Shown piece after piece: positions 20,765 to 31,494 of a DNA stretch of 64,000 nt. Each line of letters starts with the position of its first letter. Position 1 is the stretch's first letter. The stretch is from Deroplatys truncata (lineage: Eukaryota; Arthropoda; Insecta; Mantodea; Mantidae): assembly GCA_030765065.1 (NCBI GenBank), contig CM060978.1:53286421-53350420 (forward strand). Reading direction: 5' to 3'. The notes beneath the pieces are model-generated. The model did not search any database. It saw only the letters and a program-made list of their open reading frames with translations, and was not told the DNA's origin. The translations under genes and the position numbers were made by a program.

Positions 20765-22040
20765 TATGGACATATACAGTGCCTTTCCTTCGCAATGTGG
20801 CCGATGGCACGCCGGCCGCCGTAGCTTGTACTCCCGCTGAAAGTTATAATATTCCCGCAACCACCTCACGTTCGCATAGTTACAACTACAATGATATTAA
20901 GCACATACCTTATCATAAGATATGATAGGAATGTTTTCCTGTATCCGCATATTTCTGGCATCTTTTCAGGAAATGTTCATTTACACTAAGGATTTCAATA
21001 TCCCAAAATGAGTGAATTTCCCGCCTGCTTTCGTTTACTTTTTTCAATGTACAGGGTTTATAAAAACCACCTTATTTTACAAACTCCTCCATATATAAAA
21101 ATCGCGTACAATTAAATCAGAGGATCCCGATAGCCATAATGTTTTAGTAAAAACATTTTAGTAGTATCTTCAAACACTTCCTTAATTAAATTTAATGACT
21201 CTTTGGCTGTATGGGCGGTAACAAGTCTTGTTGGAAAAATCCAGATTGACACTCAGCGTCGGTGAGCAGTTTAAAACGTATTTATTTTGCATTTTGCAGT
21301 CCTTGCATTAATCTTTTTAAATACAGGTCCTAGTATTCTGTATGCATTTACTGTACACCGATGTTTGCCTCATGCAAGGGAATCTCGTGTGTAAAATCGG
21401 GTTTCTCTGTGCCACAATATCTGTTATTTTGCGATGAAATATAGACATATAATGTAAACATGCTTTGCCAGAGAAGAATATTAAGGTTGGGTCAATCACT
21501 CTATGATTTTGTAAAATCCAGTTACAAGAATTTACTCGATTCTGCTATTCACATGAAAAATAAGGTGTATGTAACAAACTTCATACACCGTAAGAACTAA
21601 AAGAAAACATCAGGCGAGAAATTCACTCAATGGCGAAAACTGAACTCTCCAGTATGAATGAAAATTTCCTGAAAAATCTGATGTGTTAAACTCACATGAC
21701 TTTCTCTACTCTTGTACAAACTATTTTTACAAACTCTTATTCTCCATCTATTTCATACTAATCGAGATAAACATTTGCAGAAACGATATTTTGACATGCA
21801 AAGAGAATTACATTTTACACATAGCGACCAGTTCTAAAAATATTTGACTATCGCTTAAGGCGTACTATGTTCCCCTTGTTTTGTAATTACAAGGGCAATA
21901 TAGAAATACAGTAGCCTTTAAGCAACAATTGCAACTATGAAAATGAGAGGCGGTTGCGGGGATGTTGTATCTTTTTCGGCGGTAGTCCGAACTGCGGCGG
22001 CCGGCGCAGGAACAGCCATGTCGTGGCCACAGTATGAAGG
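20765..22040. mobile_element. D-repeat foldback element with H fragment inside
   Basis: The left arm (20765-21055, GTGCCTTTCCTTCGCAATGT ...) is the inverted complement of the right arm (21595-22040, ending GGCCACAGTATGAAGGAAAA). The central part 21310-21590 recurs at 34690-34912 and, inverted, at 27290-27530. An H-repeat 5' fragment splits the right arm at 21676. No coding sequence was recognised; the family is unknown to me. Confidence 0.65.
21676..21905 (+). mobile_element. H-repeat 5' fragment in the D-repeat arm
   Basis: It has the 5' end AATCTGATGTGTTAAACTCAC, ACTTTCTCTACTC and about 230 bases of the variant subfamily, and stops near tttaagcaacaatt. The D arm resumes with gcaactatgaaaatgagagg, which in the 31.5 kb copy follows D sequence directly. 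Confidence 0.7.
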
Positions 22041-22304
22041 AAAACCTCTGCCCGCCTCGGATAGGTGATAGTTCTCCCGAAGGAAGAAGAAAAAGAGAAA
22101 GTATTCGTTTAAGTTGGTGTGGTAGTGCAATAAATCTTATATTAAATTTGGCTTAGAAGAGAGGCAGTGGAACGATGGATCACTATGGTGGATCAGAAGG
22201 AACCACTCAAAGTAGAGAGCTTAATTAAGAAGAATAATTTTATGTGTAAAACAATCTAAATAATCTTCAGTCGGGCCACAATTTTGACACCTCATTATAT
22301 TCTC

Positions 22305-22655
22305 GCAGCTGAACACAAGACGAAGGTGCAAAAAGTTTTATGCTACTGTTATTGAAACAGAAATTTATGTTATTATTCATTGCATACATGAAAACATAAG
22401 GAGAGCTTACACTGGTAAACAGATCTTTATCTTCTCAGATAGCCAGGCTGCACTTAAGGCTCTAAGTAATCATAAGGTAACGTCAGGACTGCTTTTAAAC
22501 TGCCTAAACATGCTCACAAGCACGACAGAACACAATGAAGATCAACTCATCTGGGTGACGGGTCATAATGGCATAGAGGGAAATTAAAAATGTGATGAAG
22601 TTGGAAAACAAGGAGGAGTTTCACAATTTATTGTGCCAGAGATGGCTCTAGGATT
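22305..22655 (+). pseudogene. RNase H domain of a non-LTR retrotransposon (I-like), part 1
   Basis: In one plus frame: YATVIETEIYVIIHC (catalytic E), then FIFSDSQAALKALSNHK (catalytic D), then LIWVTGHNGIEGN-stop-KCDEVGKQG (the ADE-like block, here CDE), then FIVPEMALG. This is a type I RNase H of the kind found after RT in I/R1-group non-LTR elements. One TAA stop lies in the ...EGN-stop-K position (about 22585). The first catalytic aspartate (DGS strand) lies upstream and is not recognisable. The element is cut at 22656 by an LTR-like repeat. Confidence 0.82.
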
Positions 22656-23611
22656 TGAGGGCGTATCTTTAACACTTAAATGATTTCAGTCAAATTATAT
22701 AATATATAAAATTCATTAACAATATAAAAAGTGTATATTACAGTCATTATATATGTTTATATTACGTATCCATGTTCAATAATGTTAAGTGAATGTATTA
22801 CGTAATTTAATAATGTAGGAGCTGTGAGAATAATAGGTTAAAAGTTGAGATAGCCTTGAGACAATAATGAATTAGAAGTTTAATAATATTACTAGTCATT
22901 ATCGGAGCAACAATGATGCACATTTTGAGACAGTTTATAAATACCCAATCAACAACTTGAAAAAAGCTTAAGTTAAATAAAAGTATTCTATTGGATTAGG
23001 AATAGTCAATCAGAGACTTGAAATACAGAAATTTACAAATGTGGCGGTAGAAATCAAGTCAGTTGCTTGTAGACATTGCTCATAACTGGACGCATTGGTT
23101 GCAGACAGTGTTCCTAACCGGACGTGAGATGTGTCCTCGAGAAATTTAATACATATTTTGTGTGAGACGAAAATAGTTTACGTGTTAGAAGGTGCAAGTA
23201 ATTAATAATAAAAAATCTCTCTATATTAGTGAAATGTTATTTAAATTGTGTCAAACATTAATAAAAGCAGTGAAGTAAAATTATAATGTAAGCCTACATT
23301 CTTCAGTTGCACCACAGCCCTGCAAAGAGAAACATGTCTCTAACAATAATACTGACGCAGCGGAGGCAAGGATAAGTATATAATATATAAAGAAACAGTA
23401 AAAAATTACAAAGTTAATATTTTTAAACATTTGGGGCAAAGACCACCGGTAAGTACATTTAAGGCGAAGGCTACCGGAAACTTTTTACCATTCGTGCGGT
23501 TGCTACTACTTCATATTCGGCTCCCCAACAGTTGAACTACAATACAACTCCTACAATACAACCTACTTCAAATTGACGCCTAAAGCGTGGTGCAAATCAC
23601 GTAAAGATAAT
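22656..23611 (+). mobile_element. LTR-like repeat (L family) with leader-like extension
   Basis: It begins TGAGGGCGTATCTTTAACAC (family TGAGGCAGTATTTTTAACAC). It carries the CCAAT motif near 22945, a TATA-like TTTATAAAT, ATTAATAAAAGCAGTG at about 23260 (polyadenylation-type), and ends past GGCTCCCCAACAGTTGAACT. It then includes AAATTGACGCCTAAAGCGTG, which resembles a retrotransposon primer-binding site and leader. No gag or pol is present. Confidence 0.7.
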
Positions 23612-23737
23612 ATCTACTGTAGAATATCTCGATGTTTAATAACAGAGGCTATTAAGAACTGCCCCAAAGTAGAGCATGATAAATCCTGGATTAAAACTCC
23701 AGGGAATAAACATGGTAGGCTGTTTATTAGGAAACTA
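23612..23737 (+). pseudogene. same I-like element, part 2
   Basis: Frame: IYCRISRCLITEAIKN, then SWIKTPGNKHGRLFIRKLC. The tract TPGNKHGRLFI corresponds to the segment that follows RNase H in this group (a PGQ/N-x-HGK/R-x-LI block). It links the RNase H at 22305 to the C-terminal zinc knuckle at 24650. Confidence 0.72.
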
Positions 23738-24461
23738 TGTAAAAAAATCTGATGTGTTACACTCACATGACTTTCTCTACTCTTGTACAAAGTATTTTTA
23801 CAAACGCTTATTCTCCATATGCTTCATGTTAATCGAGATATCGAGATGTCAATCTTATGGCTAATTTTCTTGTAGATGCAAGGGGAATATGGTAGGTTTT
23901 AAGTGATAGTCAAATATTTTAACGCTGGTTGCTATGTGGCGCATTCCATTCTCTTTGTATGTCCAGGACATAAAAAAAATGAATAACGAATTTGAGAAAA
24001 AGTGAAAGTAATGGAAAATTTAAGGGAATAACAAGCAATATCTCGAAAACGGTTCACTCAACAAAAGAAATGTATATGACATAAGTTGTGTATTTTAACG
24101 CGATCTACATTTTTTGTGTAGTAAATTTTTCTCTATCTCTTATGGTTTACCAGTTATGCAAAAGTCGTTCACAATGAAGAATGCTTTTGGAGACATTCCC
24201 AGAAAATTCGAGATATACATTTCATTTCTCATGACAATATCTTAAACATATGATATTTTAATCAAAATCGTTAGAGCCATTTTTGAGAAAATTAAAATTT
24301 TCGAAAAATGTTCCATGTAAAGGGTAGTCTGTGGTGGGGGGAATTTCTTGAAAACCTTCGTGTCGCATCCTTGGAAGATACTGAACCTAAATGCCAAGTT
24401 TGGTGCTTATCCGACTGTTCGTTTTTGAGTTATGCTGTTGACAGACACAGACTCACACACA

Positions 24462-24506
<45 letters not shown>

Positions 24507-24648
24507 ACACACGGACATGTTTCCAAAAATTCTTTTTTTGGATTCAGGGGTCTCAAAACATGTATTTCCGGCGAAATCTCGGTATAGAATTTTTGGGTGG
24601 AATGCAATACTTCCCCTACTTACTATACGTAGTAGAGAAAGTAAAAAG
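23738..24648 (+). mobile_element. H-repeat copy, full length, inside the I-like element
   Basis: ATCTGATGTGTTACACTCAC follows an A run (tatgtaaaaaa). It ends GTAGTAGAGAAAGTAAAAA. The CA microsatellite is long here (about 24453-24510). The flanking sequence on both sides belongs to the same non-LTR remnant. Confidence 0.88.
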
Positions 24649-24950
24649 CTGAAAGCTTGCTTATATGTAATAGAATTCAGCTGAGAAGAATTATTGTATT
24701 TCTCACAGGACAGGTTCCTGTGAAAAAGTAGCTTAACACGATGGGAGTGTTTCAGGGTAACTTAGATTGCAGATTGTGCAAGAAAGAAACTGAAACAGTT
24801 CAGCACACTATATGCTCCAGTGAGGCCGGGGCTCGTAGGAGATATATTGCTTTAGGGGAAATGTTTTTAGAACCAGAAGGATTTGAAACCATATCTGTTA
24901 TGAGACTGTATTCCTTGGTAAAGGATGCAGGCATAATGAATTGGTTTTAA
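24649..24950 (+). pseudogene. same I-like element, part 3 (C-terminal zinc knuckle)
   Basis: The frame reads IQLRRIIVFLTGQVPVKK-stop, then MGVFQGNLDCRLCKKETETV, QHTICSSEAGARRRY, and MRLYSLVKDAGIMNWF-stop at about 24948. C-x2-C...H...C (CRLC, QHTIC) followed by the small basic helix ARRRY-x-ALGE is the usual C terminus of I/R1-group non-LTR ORF2. The element therefore ends here; one further stop lies just before the MGVF segment. Confidence 0.82.
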
Positions 24951-25369
24951 AATGATACAGGTATCACACTAAGCAAGACCACAGTTAAAGCAGTAACGAA
25001 ATGTCAAATGATGGACAATTCTAAGGTGAGATTTCATCCGAACACAGATAACTGTTGTGTAAAAAATAATTATAAGGCAGAGCGAGTGTAAAATTGACAG
25101 ATTGTCGCTATGTCCATGTCGGAATAAAACTGAGCAACATAGCAAACAAAAGCGGTCCTAAAGGTGAAAGGTCAGCCACGCGCAACAGGTACAATAACAA
25201 ACGAGAGCGGCATAAGATACGGGCTTATACATCTGTTGCAAAAATTATGAGTTGACCCCAAACTGCGGGTGCCCATAGCTTCATTTTAACGGCCCTAACT
25301 CTGTAGAGCGTGGAGGCTTTAATATATTTTGTTTGAGAACGTAACAGCAACAAGTGGTATATGGTTATT
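24951..25369. other. unassigned spacer
   Basis: The first tens of bases may be the untranslated tail of the I-like element; the rest is not recognised. Confidence 0.4.
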
Positions 25370-25795
25370 TGTACTTCCGCTACCACGTACATATTAGGTA
25401 AAGGAAGCAATGTATTTCATTCAAGTTTGATATCGAGATTTCATCGAAAATAAATGTTTTGAAGTTCCTGAATACAATAAGGCATGTTTAGTAAAAGGTG
25501 CGTGTTTTTTCGTGTTTTTTGTGTGTGAACAGCATAATTAAACAACAAAATTTCTAATAAATACCAAACCGGATATTTAAGTTCAATATCCTCCGAGGAT
25601 ACTACACCAAGATTTTCAAGAAAATTCCCCTACCCAACTACCCTGAATAAAACTACTGAAATGTATGATTTTTTTTAAAAAAATGGCTCTAGAAATGAAA
25701 ATTTCATTTATGTATAATATATATATTTTAAATATTTACACTACAAATAAAACATACAGAATGTTAAAAAATGTATTCCATATTTTGATAGGTGT
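25370..25795 (-). mobile_element. diverged H-repeat, 5' truncated
   Basis: It opens tacttccgctaccacgtac, passes gaagcaatgtatttcattcaag, gatatcgagatttcatcg and a GT-rich tract near 25500, and fades near 25795 at the edge of the foldback element. Confidence 0.55.
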
Positions 25796-25796
25796 T

Positions 25797-26960
25797 ATTA
25801 TGGACCAAAACAAGTAAATGTCCAGCAAACATGGGCTCTAAAATGCATACCTCAAGAGCTTTGAGCACTTGTTCATTTTCGCTACTGTGAAACATCTCTT
25901 CTTCTGCAAGCTCTTTGCTATTACGTATGACCTACAGAATGCAGTAAATAAATGAGGACACATTACTCTGTTACTGAGAAACAGCATAGCTTCTAATGTA
26001 ACCTGCTTGCGATTACATACGACCTGCACTAATGAACCATCGTTAAAGGAGGTGCACAATATAGTGCTCATTCGTAGTAAGGCATGCTTCTGTAAGACTT
26101 TTATTTATTTATTTAACTGCTGTGGTCCTTAACGCCCCATTCTATATAGGGCGTGAAAGACCGGTAATTTTGCTCCGAGGCCTCTTTATCAGACTTGAGG
26201 TTCTTTTACGTGCCGTAAATATACGACACGGGATCACCAGCTTTGCTTCCCTTTCAAAGGAAACCATGCTAAGGACTTTTACGCCCTAAAAAATACATCG
26301 CCCCCTGCTGGGTTTGAACCCGCGACCTCGGGAACTAGAGGCTAGCTTGACGACTTTCTTCCTGACGTCTTAGGGAATTACGCACTCTTACCACTCCAGG
26401 TTGGTCACGGATGCTATGGCAGGTATTGATGACGCCTGCCTGTAGGGGTTGTACATCATTAATGTGGGTTGCATACACCAAAGATTTTAAGATAAAACTG
26501 CAACGTAAAAGAATTTCACAAACTTATCAAAACAAAACCAAAATGTTTTGATAAGTTTGTGAAATGTTTTTACATTAACGTTTTATTTTGGTGTATGCAA
26601 TTTCCATTAACGCTACAGGAAGGTGTGCCAGAGCATCCGTGACCAACCTGGAGTTGGTCAGAGAGTGAGCGATTCCCTAAGACGTCGGACAGAAGTATAT
26701 CTTACTATGAATGGGCACCATATTGAGCACCTGCTTTAGCGATGGTTCATATGTAATTGCAAGCATATTACATTAGAAGCTTCAGAGTAGCAGAGTTATG
26801 TATCCTCATTTGTTTACTGCATTCTGCAGCGCATACGTAATAGCAAAGAGCTTGCAGTAGAAGGGATGTTTTATAGTACCGAAAATGAACAAGTGCTCGT
26901 AGCTCTTGAAGTATGCATTTTGGAGCCTATGTTTACTGGGAAAGTTTTCTTGTTTTGGTT
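25797..26960. mobile_element. foldback (E) element: long palindrome with a SINE in one arm
   Basis: The right arm (about 26547-26955) is the inverted complement of the left arm (25803-26097 plus 26356-26535), with the centre at about 26540 (CAAACTTATCAAAACAAAAC | CAAAATGTTTTGATAAGTTTG). Landmarks pair across it: GAGCACTTGTTCATTTTCG on the left, CGAAAATGAACAAGTGCTC on the right. The arms are about 410-475 bases without the SINE. No transposase is inside, so it would be non-autonomous. Confidence 0.85.
26098..26355 (-). mobile_element. SINE-3 (tRNA-derived) in the foldback arm
   Basis: On the minus strand the B box GGTTCAAACCC and the CGGGTTCAAACCCAGC context are near 26312, and the body matches the SINE-3 at 43203 (ACCGGTCTTTC, GAACCTCAAG, GGGCGTAAAAG). 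The tail is AAATAAATAAAT at 26098. The short direct repeat GACTTT occurs on both sides (aaGACTTTt before, acGACTTTc after) and probably is the target-site duplication. Confidence 0.8.
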
Positions 26961-26997
26961 CACATTATCACCTCTCAAAATATGGAATACGTTTTTT

Positions 26998-27530
26998 TTA
27001 ATATGCTATATATAATACAGTGCTTTTCCTTCAAACTGCGGCTCACACGCCGGACGTTACAGTTCGGATTCCGGCCAAAACAGTTATAATATCCGTGCAA
27101 CCACCCTGCATTTTCATACTTGAGATTACAATTACAATGATAAGCACATACTTTATCATAAGAGATGATGAAAATGTCCTTCTCTATTCATATATTTCTG
27201 CCATCTTCTCATGAAATTTTCACTTACACTCTGTATTTCAATATACGAAATTAACTGAGTTTATCACCTGATGTTTTCTTTTAGTTCTTAAAATATATAT
27301 GGTTTGCTGCATATACTATATTTTTCACGTGATCATCAGTCAGGTAAATTTCTAAATTTCTGTAATTGGATTTTGCGAAATGTCAATGACAATGTAATTG
27401 ACTCAGTTTAATATTCTTCTCTGACGAAGGATGGTTCTATTTAAATGTTTATATTCCCTCGTAAAATACCAGGTATTGAAACACAGAGAAATTCGATTTT
27501 AACACAAGATTTCCTTGCGCGACGCGAAAA
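26998..27530 (-). repeat. D-repeat, one arm plus central part
   Basis: It is the inverted counterpart of 21310-22040: the arm (CAGTGCTTTTCCTTC ... AAATTAACTGAGTTTATCACC) is followed by the central part ending ttcgattttaacacaagat. The second arm is missing. Confidence 0.65.
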
Positions 27531-27943
27531 TTGGTGTGTGGTGAGTGTAAATCCATCCAGAATAATATGACCTATATTTTTGAACAAGCAATAAATGCAG
27601 AGAGGTATAGGAATGACTTACTCGCACCATTTTTTGAGCACCTGACCGACGTTAAATATTACTCCGTGTATTACCAAAAAAATCTTTTGAGATATTCTTT
27701 CGAACATATCAACTGAGTTATTTTCTCAAAGTCCAGGGAAAGTCTCGTGCGCATGCGCGGGAAGGAGAGCTCTCATATCAGCTGTACAACAACATGCCGC
27801 CAACTTAAGGAAAACAAAAGTAACTATGTAACAAACACACCTAAATGTTGATATATAAACAAGCGATGTTGTTGATGACTCAAGTGTTTATAAATACGTT
27901 AAAGCAACACTTAAAGGTTGTACATGCATAATACTTAATGCAA
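27531..27943. other. unassigned spacer
   Basis: No element recognised. Confidence 0.4.
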
Positions 27944-28644
27944 AATGTGATGTGTTTCACTCACATGACTTTCCCTACTCTTGTACAAACTATTTTTACA
28001 AACGTTTATTCTCCATATGGTTCATGTTAATCGAGATATGGATATGTTAATCTTATTGCTAATTTTCTTGTAGACGCAAGGGGAATTGGTAGGCTGTAAG
28101 CGATAGTCAAGTATTTTAGGTGCTGGTTGCTATGTGGAGTATTCCATTTTCTTTGCATGTCCAGTAGGTAAAAAATGAATAACGAATACCCATTTTAGAA
28201 AAAGTAAAAGTATTGGAAAATTTAAGGGAATAACAAGCAATATCTCGAAAATGGTTCATTGAACAAAAAAATGTATATGACATAAATTGTGTATTTTAAC
28301 GCGATCTACATTTTTTGTGTAGTAAAATTTTGTCTTTCTCTTATGGTTTACCTGTTATGCAAAAGTCGTTCACAATGAAGAATACTTTTGGTGACATTCC
28401 CAGAAGATTCGAGATATACATTTCATTTCTCACGAGAATATCTTAAACACATGATATTTTGATCAAAATCGTTAGAGCCATTTTTGAGAAAATTAAAATT
28501 TTCGAAAAATGTTCCATGTAAAGGGTAATCAGGGGTGGGGGGATTTTCTTGAAAACCTTCGTGTCGCATCTCTGGAAGATACTGCACCTAAATACCAAGT
28601 TAGGTGTTTATCCAAGTGTTCGTTTCTGAGTTATGCTGTTCACA

Positions 28645-28682
<38 letters not shown>

Positions 28683-28815
28683 CATGTTTCCAAAAATGCT
28701 ATTTTTGGATTCAGGGGGTCTCAAAACATATATTTCTGGTGAAATCCCGATATCCAATTTTTGGGTGGAATACAATAGTTCCCCTACTTTCTATACGTAG
28801 TAGAGAAAGTAAAAA
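27944..28815 (+). mobile_element. H-repeat copy, full length
   Basis: The 5' end is slightly mutated (ATGTGATGTGTTTCACTCAC); the subterminal block reads ACTTTCCCTACTC. The CA microsatellite is at 28645-28680, and the copy ends GTAGTAGAGAAAGTAAAAAA. Confidence 0.83.
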
Positions 28816-28904
28816 ATCCTAAACTATCCCTAAAACTAAATGAACTGCACTTTACTTCACTAAACCTAATCTAAAGCACATTTAAAACGTTACATTACGC
28901 TCCT

Positions 28905-29834
28905 AATATCCTCAATCATTTTTTGAAAGGGATTTGCTTTGCCATTCTTACAATCCTAGTGCCACAAGTATTCGGATAGGTGTTCGTCCACCTGGCTACG
29001 TCGAATGTCACTTTTAGACAACCGGTGTTGTAGACTTCGTCACCGCGATTCTATATTGTTGGTGTGCGCATTGGTCATCGCATTCACTAAGTTAACAGAA
29101 TGATTTACTGTTAAATGTGCAGCAAATTCACCATTCAGCAAACCATAATAAACTCTCCAGCAATCGGTATGTATGGTGATAGCGGACTCAACGTGTTGTG
29201 ATATTGGATGGTAAAGGGTTGCGGCATCACTTCGATTATTTTGACAAATTTCCATTCTCATCCGTTCGTGGTCACATCGATCATGTCAAGGATCCAATTT
29301 CCTTCCACAACTCTGCCACGATTGAATTTTTTCGATCTTACTCTGCCACGATTAAATTTTTTCGATCTTACACTCATCTATCTGCACGACGTGACCAGGA
29401 TCCCCTATATTCGTCTCCTGTCGCGAAATTTGGTGTCATTGGAGATCATGCAAGCCTCGCGGCAATAGTTGAACCATTCAGCTACTGTCCTATGACTTAG
29501 TTGGTGATCTCCAAATGAACACCCGTCACTGTGAATTCATACGATAACTTGTGCGCGAAATAATAGGTAATTACAACGGGTAATGATCAGGTATCATTTT
29601 GTTAGTAAGCCATGTACCCACTGCCACGGATTGCGTAAATTGTTCATGCTCACGGTTACAGAAGAATTGTGGGAAACGGCGGTCCCTTCTAATCACGTGA
29701 TGAAGAACGCCATCGCATTCTCGACACAGCGTTCTTGTTCGTAGAAGACTCGTCGAACAGAAATTGCAGACATGCCTCTTCGTGACTGTACAGTGGAGCA
29801 AGGTCAAATTTATCGTGAAGCGACTCATTTTCAA
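28905..29834 (-). pseudogene. Merlin-type (IS1595-like) transposase remnant
   Basis: On the minus strand: an N-terminal part with a Cys-containing ribbon (HVCNFCSTSLLRTRTLCREC), then VAVGTWLTNKMI; TVAEWFNYCREACM; GHVVQIDECKI (first catalytic D of the DDE fold) near 29390; RMEICQNNRSDAATLY; IHTDCWRVYYGLL (second D) near 29165; VNHSVNLVNAMTNAHTNNIES (the N-x-IE block with the catalytic E), and a C-terminal RRSQVDEHLSEYLW. These are the landmarks of the Merlin superfamily. The reading frame is broken in at least three places, including a local tandem duplication at 29309-29368. Confidence 0.82.
29309..29368. repeat. 30-base tandem duplication in the Merlin remnant
   Basis: The unit CTGCCACGATTRAATTTTTT followed by CGATCTTA is present twice in a row, with one difference (ATTGAA versus ATTAAA) and a change after the second unit. 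It lies over the codons just after the first catalytic aspartate. Confidence 0.8.
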
Positions 29835-30164
29835 ATTTCATACCCGAAATCTTTCAATAGAATGAGGCGGACAGGCCAGGAAAACCTTTTTTGGATCAAC
29901 AAAATTTGAAACAGATGTTTGTAACAATGAAACATGTGTTGCACAACGCATTATGTTGGCACGTGTGACTGGGGTTCTTATTTGTAGTTTAGGGTTTAAT
30001 ACCTAATGTTTGCAGCTTTGAAAAGATAGGGAATGGAATTAGTTGTTCTTCCACTCAAGCCGTGTGTTGGACAAGGTTGGAAAGCTAGAATCAAACGACT
30101 GAAATTCCATTAATTGACCTAATAGTGGTTGAAACTATGAAGCCCTGTACTTAAAATACTTACA
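29835..30164. other. unassigned spacer
   Basis: No element recognised. Confidence 0.4.
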
Positions 30165-30395
30165 GCACTGTAAGTCGTAATTAAGGTATGTCATCTCAGT
30201 ACAATTTGAGATCTCGTTGTGGTTTACCGGGAAAAATGCGAATCAGTTGGAGAATTTAATGTTGTACCGGCATTTTGCCATGATACCTCAGTGGTTAGAA
30301 TAACTGGACGGAGACCGGGAGATCCGTGGTTCAAATCCCGCGTAAGGCATTGAATTTTTCAGTTGTCTGATTCTACCTTTCCAAGACAGGGAATG
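30165..30395 (+). mobile_element. SINE-1, near full length
   Basis: It contains the upstream segment GTGGTTTACCGGGAAAAATG, the A box region ATGATACCTCAGTGGTTAG, the B box GTGGTTCAAATCCCG, and the tail GGCATTGAATTTTTCAG. It is the most complete of the SINE-1 copies in the window. Confidence 0.75.
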
Positions 30396-30611
30396 TTTGT
30401 GCATGCGGATTGCACTGAGATTGAACTCAGAAAATATCCGGAGCTGGATGACCTTTTGCTACCGAGCATACAGCTAATGTGTCATTAAGTTTAATTCAGG
30501 AAACTTTTTTAAGATAAAGTAATTAGTAAAGGTTATGACCCTCAAGACCCCCGATTTATATGTATGTGATTTTCATGTATGGGGGACCTGAAAACTAAAG
30601 TATACGAAAAC

Positions 30612-31478
30612 AATCTGATGTGTTACACTCACATGACTTTCTCTACTCTTGTACAAACTATTTTTACAAACGCTTATTCTCCATCTACTTCATGTTAATC
30701 GAGATAAACATTTGCACACTCTATCTTATTGCTAATTTTCTTACAGATGTAAGGGGAATATATATTTACAAGGGCAATATAGAAATACAATAGCCTTTAA
30801 GCACATACATATCTCTTAATAGCTGGTTGCTAGTTACAGCACCATTCCCTTTGCCACAGATTAATACTCTTTGCATATCCAAGACAAAAAAATGAATAAT
30901 GAATTCCCATTTGAGAAAATAAGTATTGAAAAATTTAAGGGAACAACAAGCAATATCTCGAAAATGGTTCACTCAACAAAAAAAATGTATATGTCATAAA
31001 TTGTGTATTTTAACGCGACCTACATTTTTTGTGCAGCAAATTTTGTCTATCTCTTATGGTTTACCAGTTATGCAAAAGTCGTTCACAATGAAGAATACTT
31101 TTGGAGACATTCCCAGAAAATTCAAGATATACATTTTATTTGTCATGAAAATATCTTAAACATATGATATTTTAATCAAAATCATTAGAGCCGTTTTTGA
31201 GAAAATTAAAATTTTCGAAAAATCTTCCATGTAAAGGGTAATCTGGAGTGGGGGGATTTTCTTGAAAACCTTCGTGTCGCATCTCTGGAAGATACTGAAC
31301 CTAAATACCAAGTTTGGTGTTTATCCGACTGTTCACAGACACACACACAAACAGAAACACACACAGACACACACACGGACATGTTTCCAAAAATGTATTT
31401 CCGGTGAAACCTCGGTATTGAGTTTTTGGGTGGAATACAATACTTCCCCTACTTACTACACGTAGTAGAGAAAGTAAA
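30612..31478 (+). mobile_element. H-repeat copy, full length (long variant)
   Basis: Standard termini. The 5' half has the variant segment (cacagattaatactctttgc). A shortened mixed CA tract is near 31338-31378, with a small deletion just after it. Confidence 0.83.
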
Positions 31479-31494
31479 AAGTACATTGGAAGAA

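Noticed and set aside
24453-24510. Repeat-spacer pattern suggesting a CRISPR array in the CA tract
   Set aside because: It is a dinucleotide microsatellite in a eukaryotic transposable element; no repeats with unique spacers.
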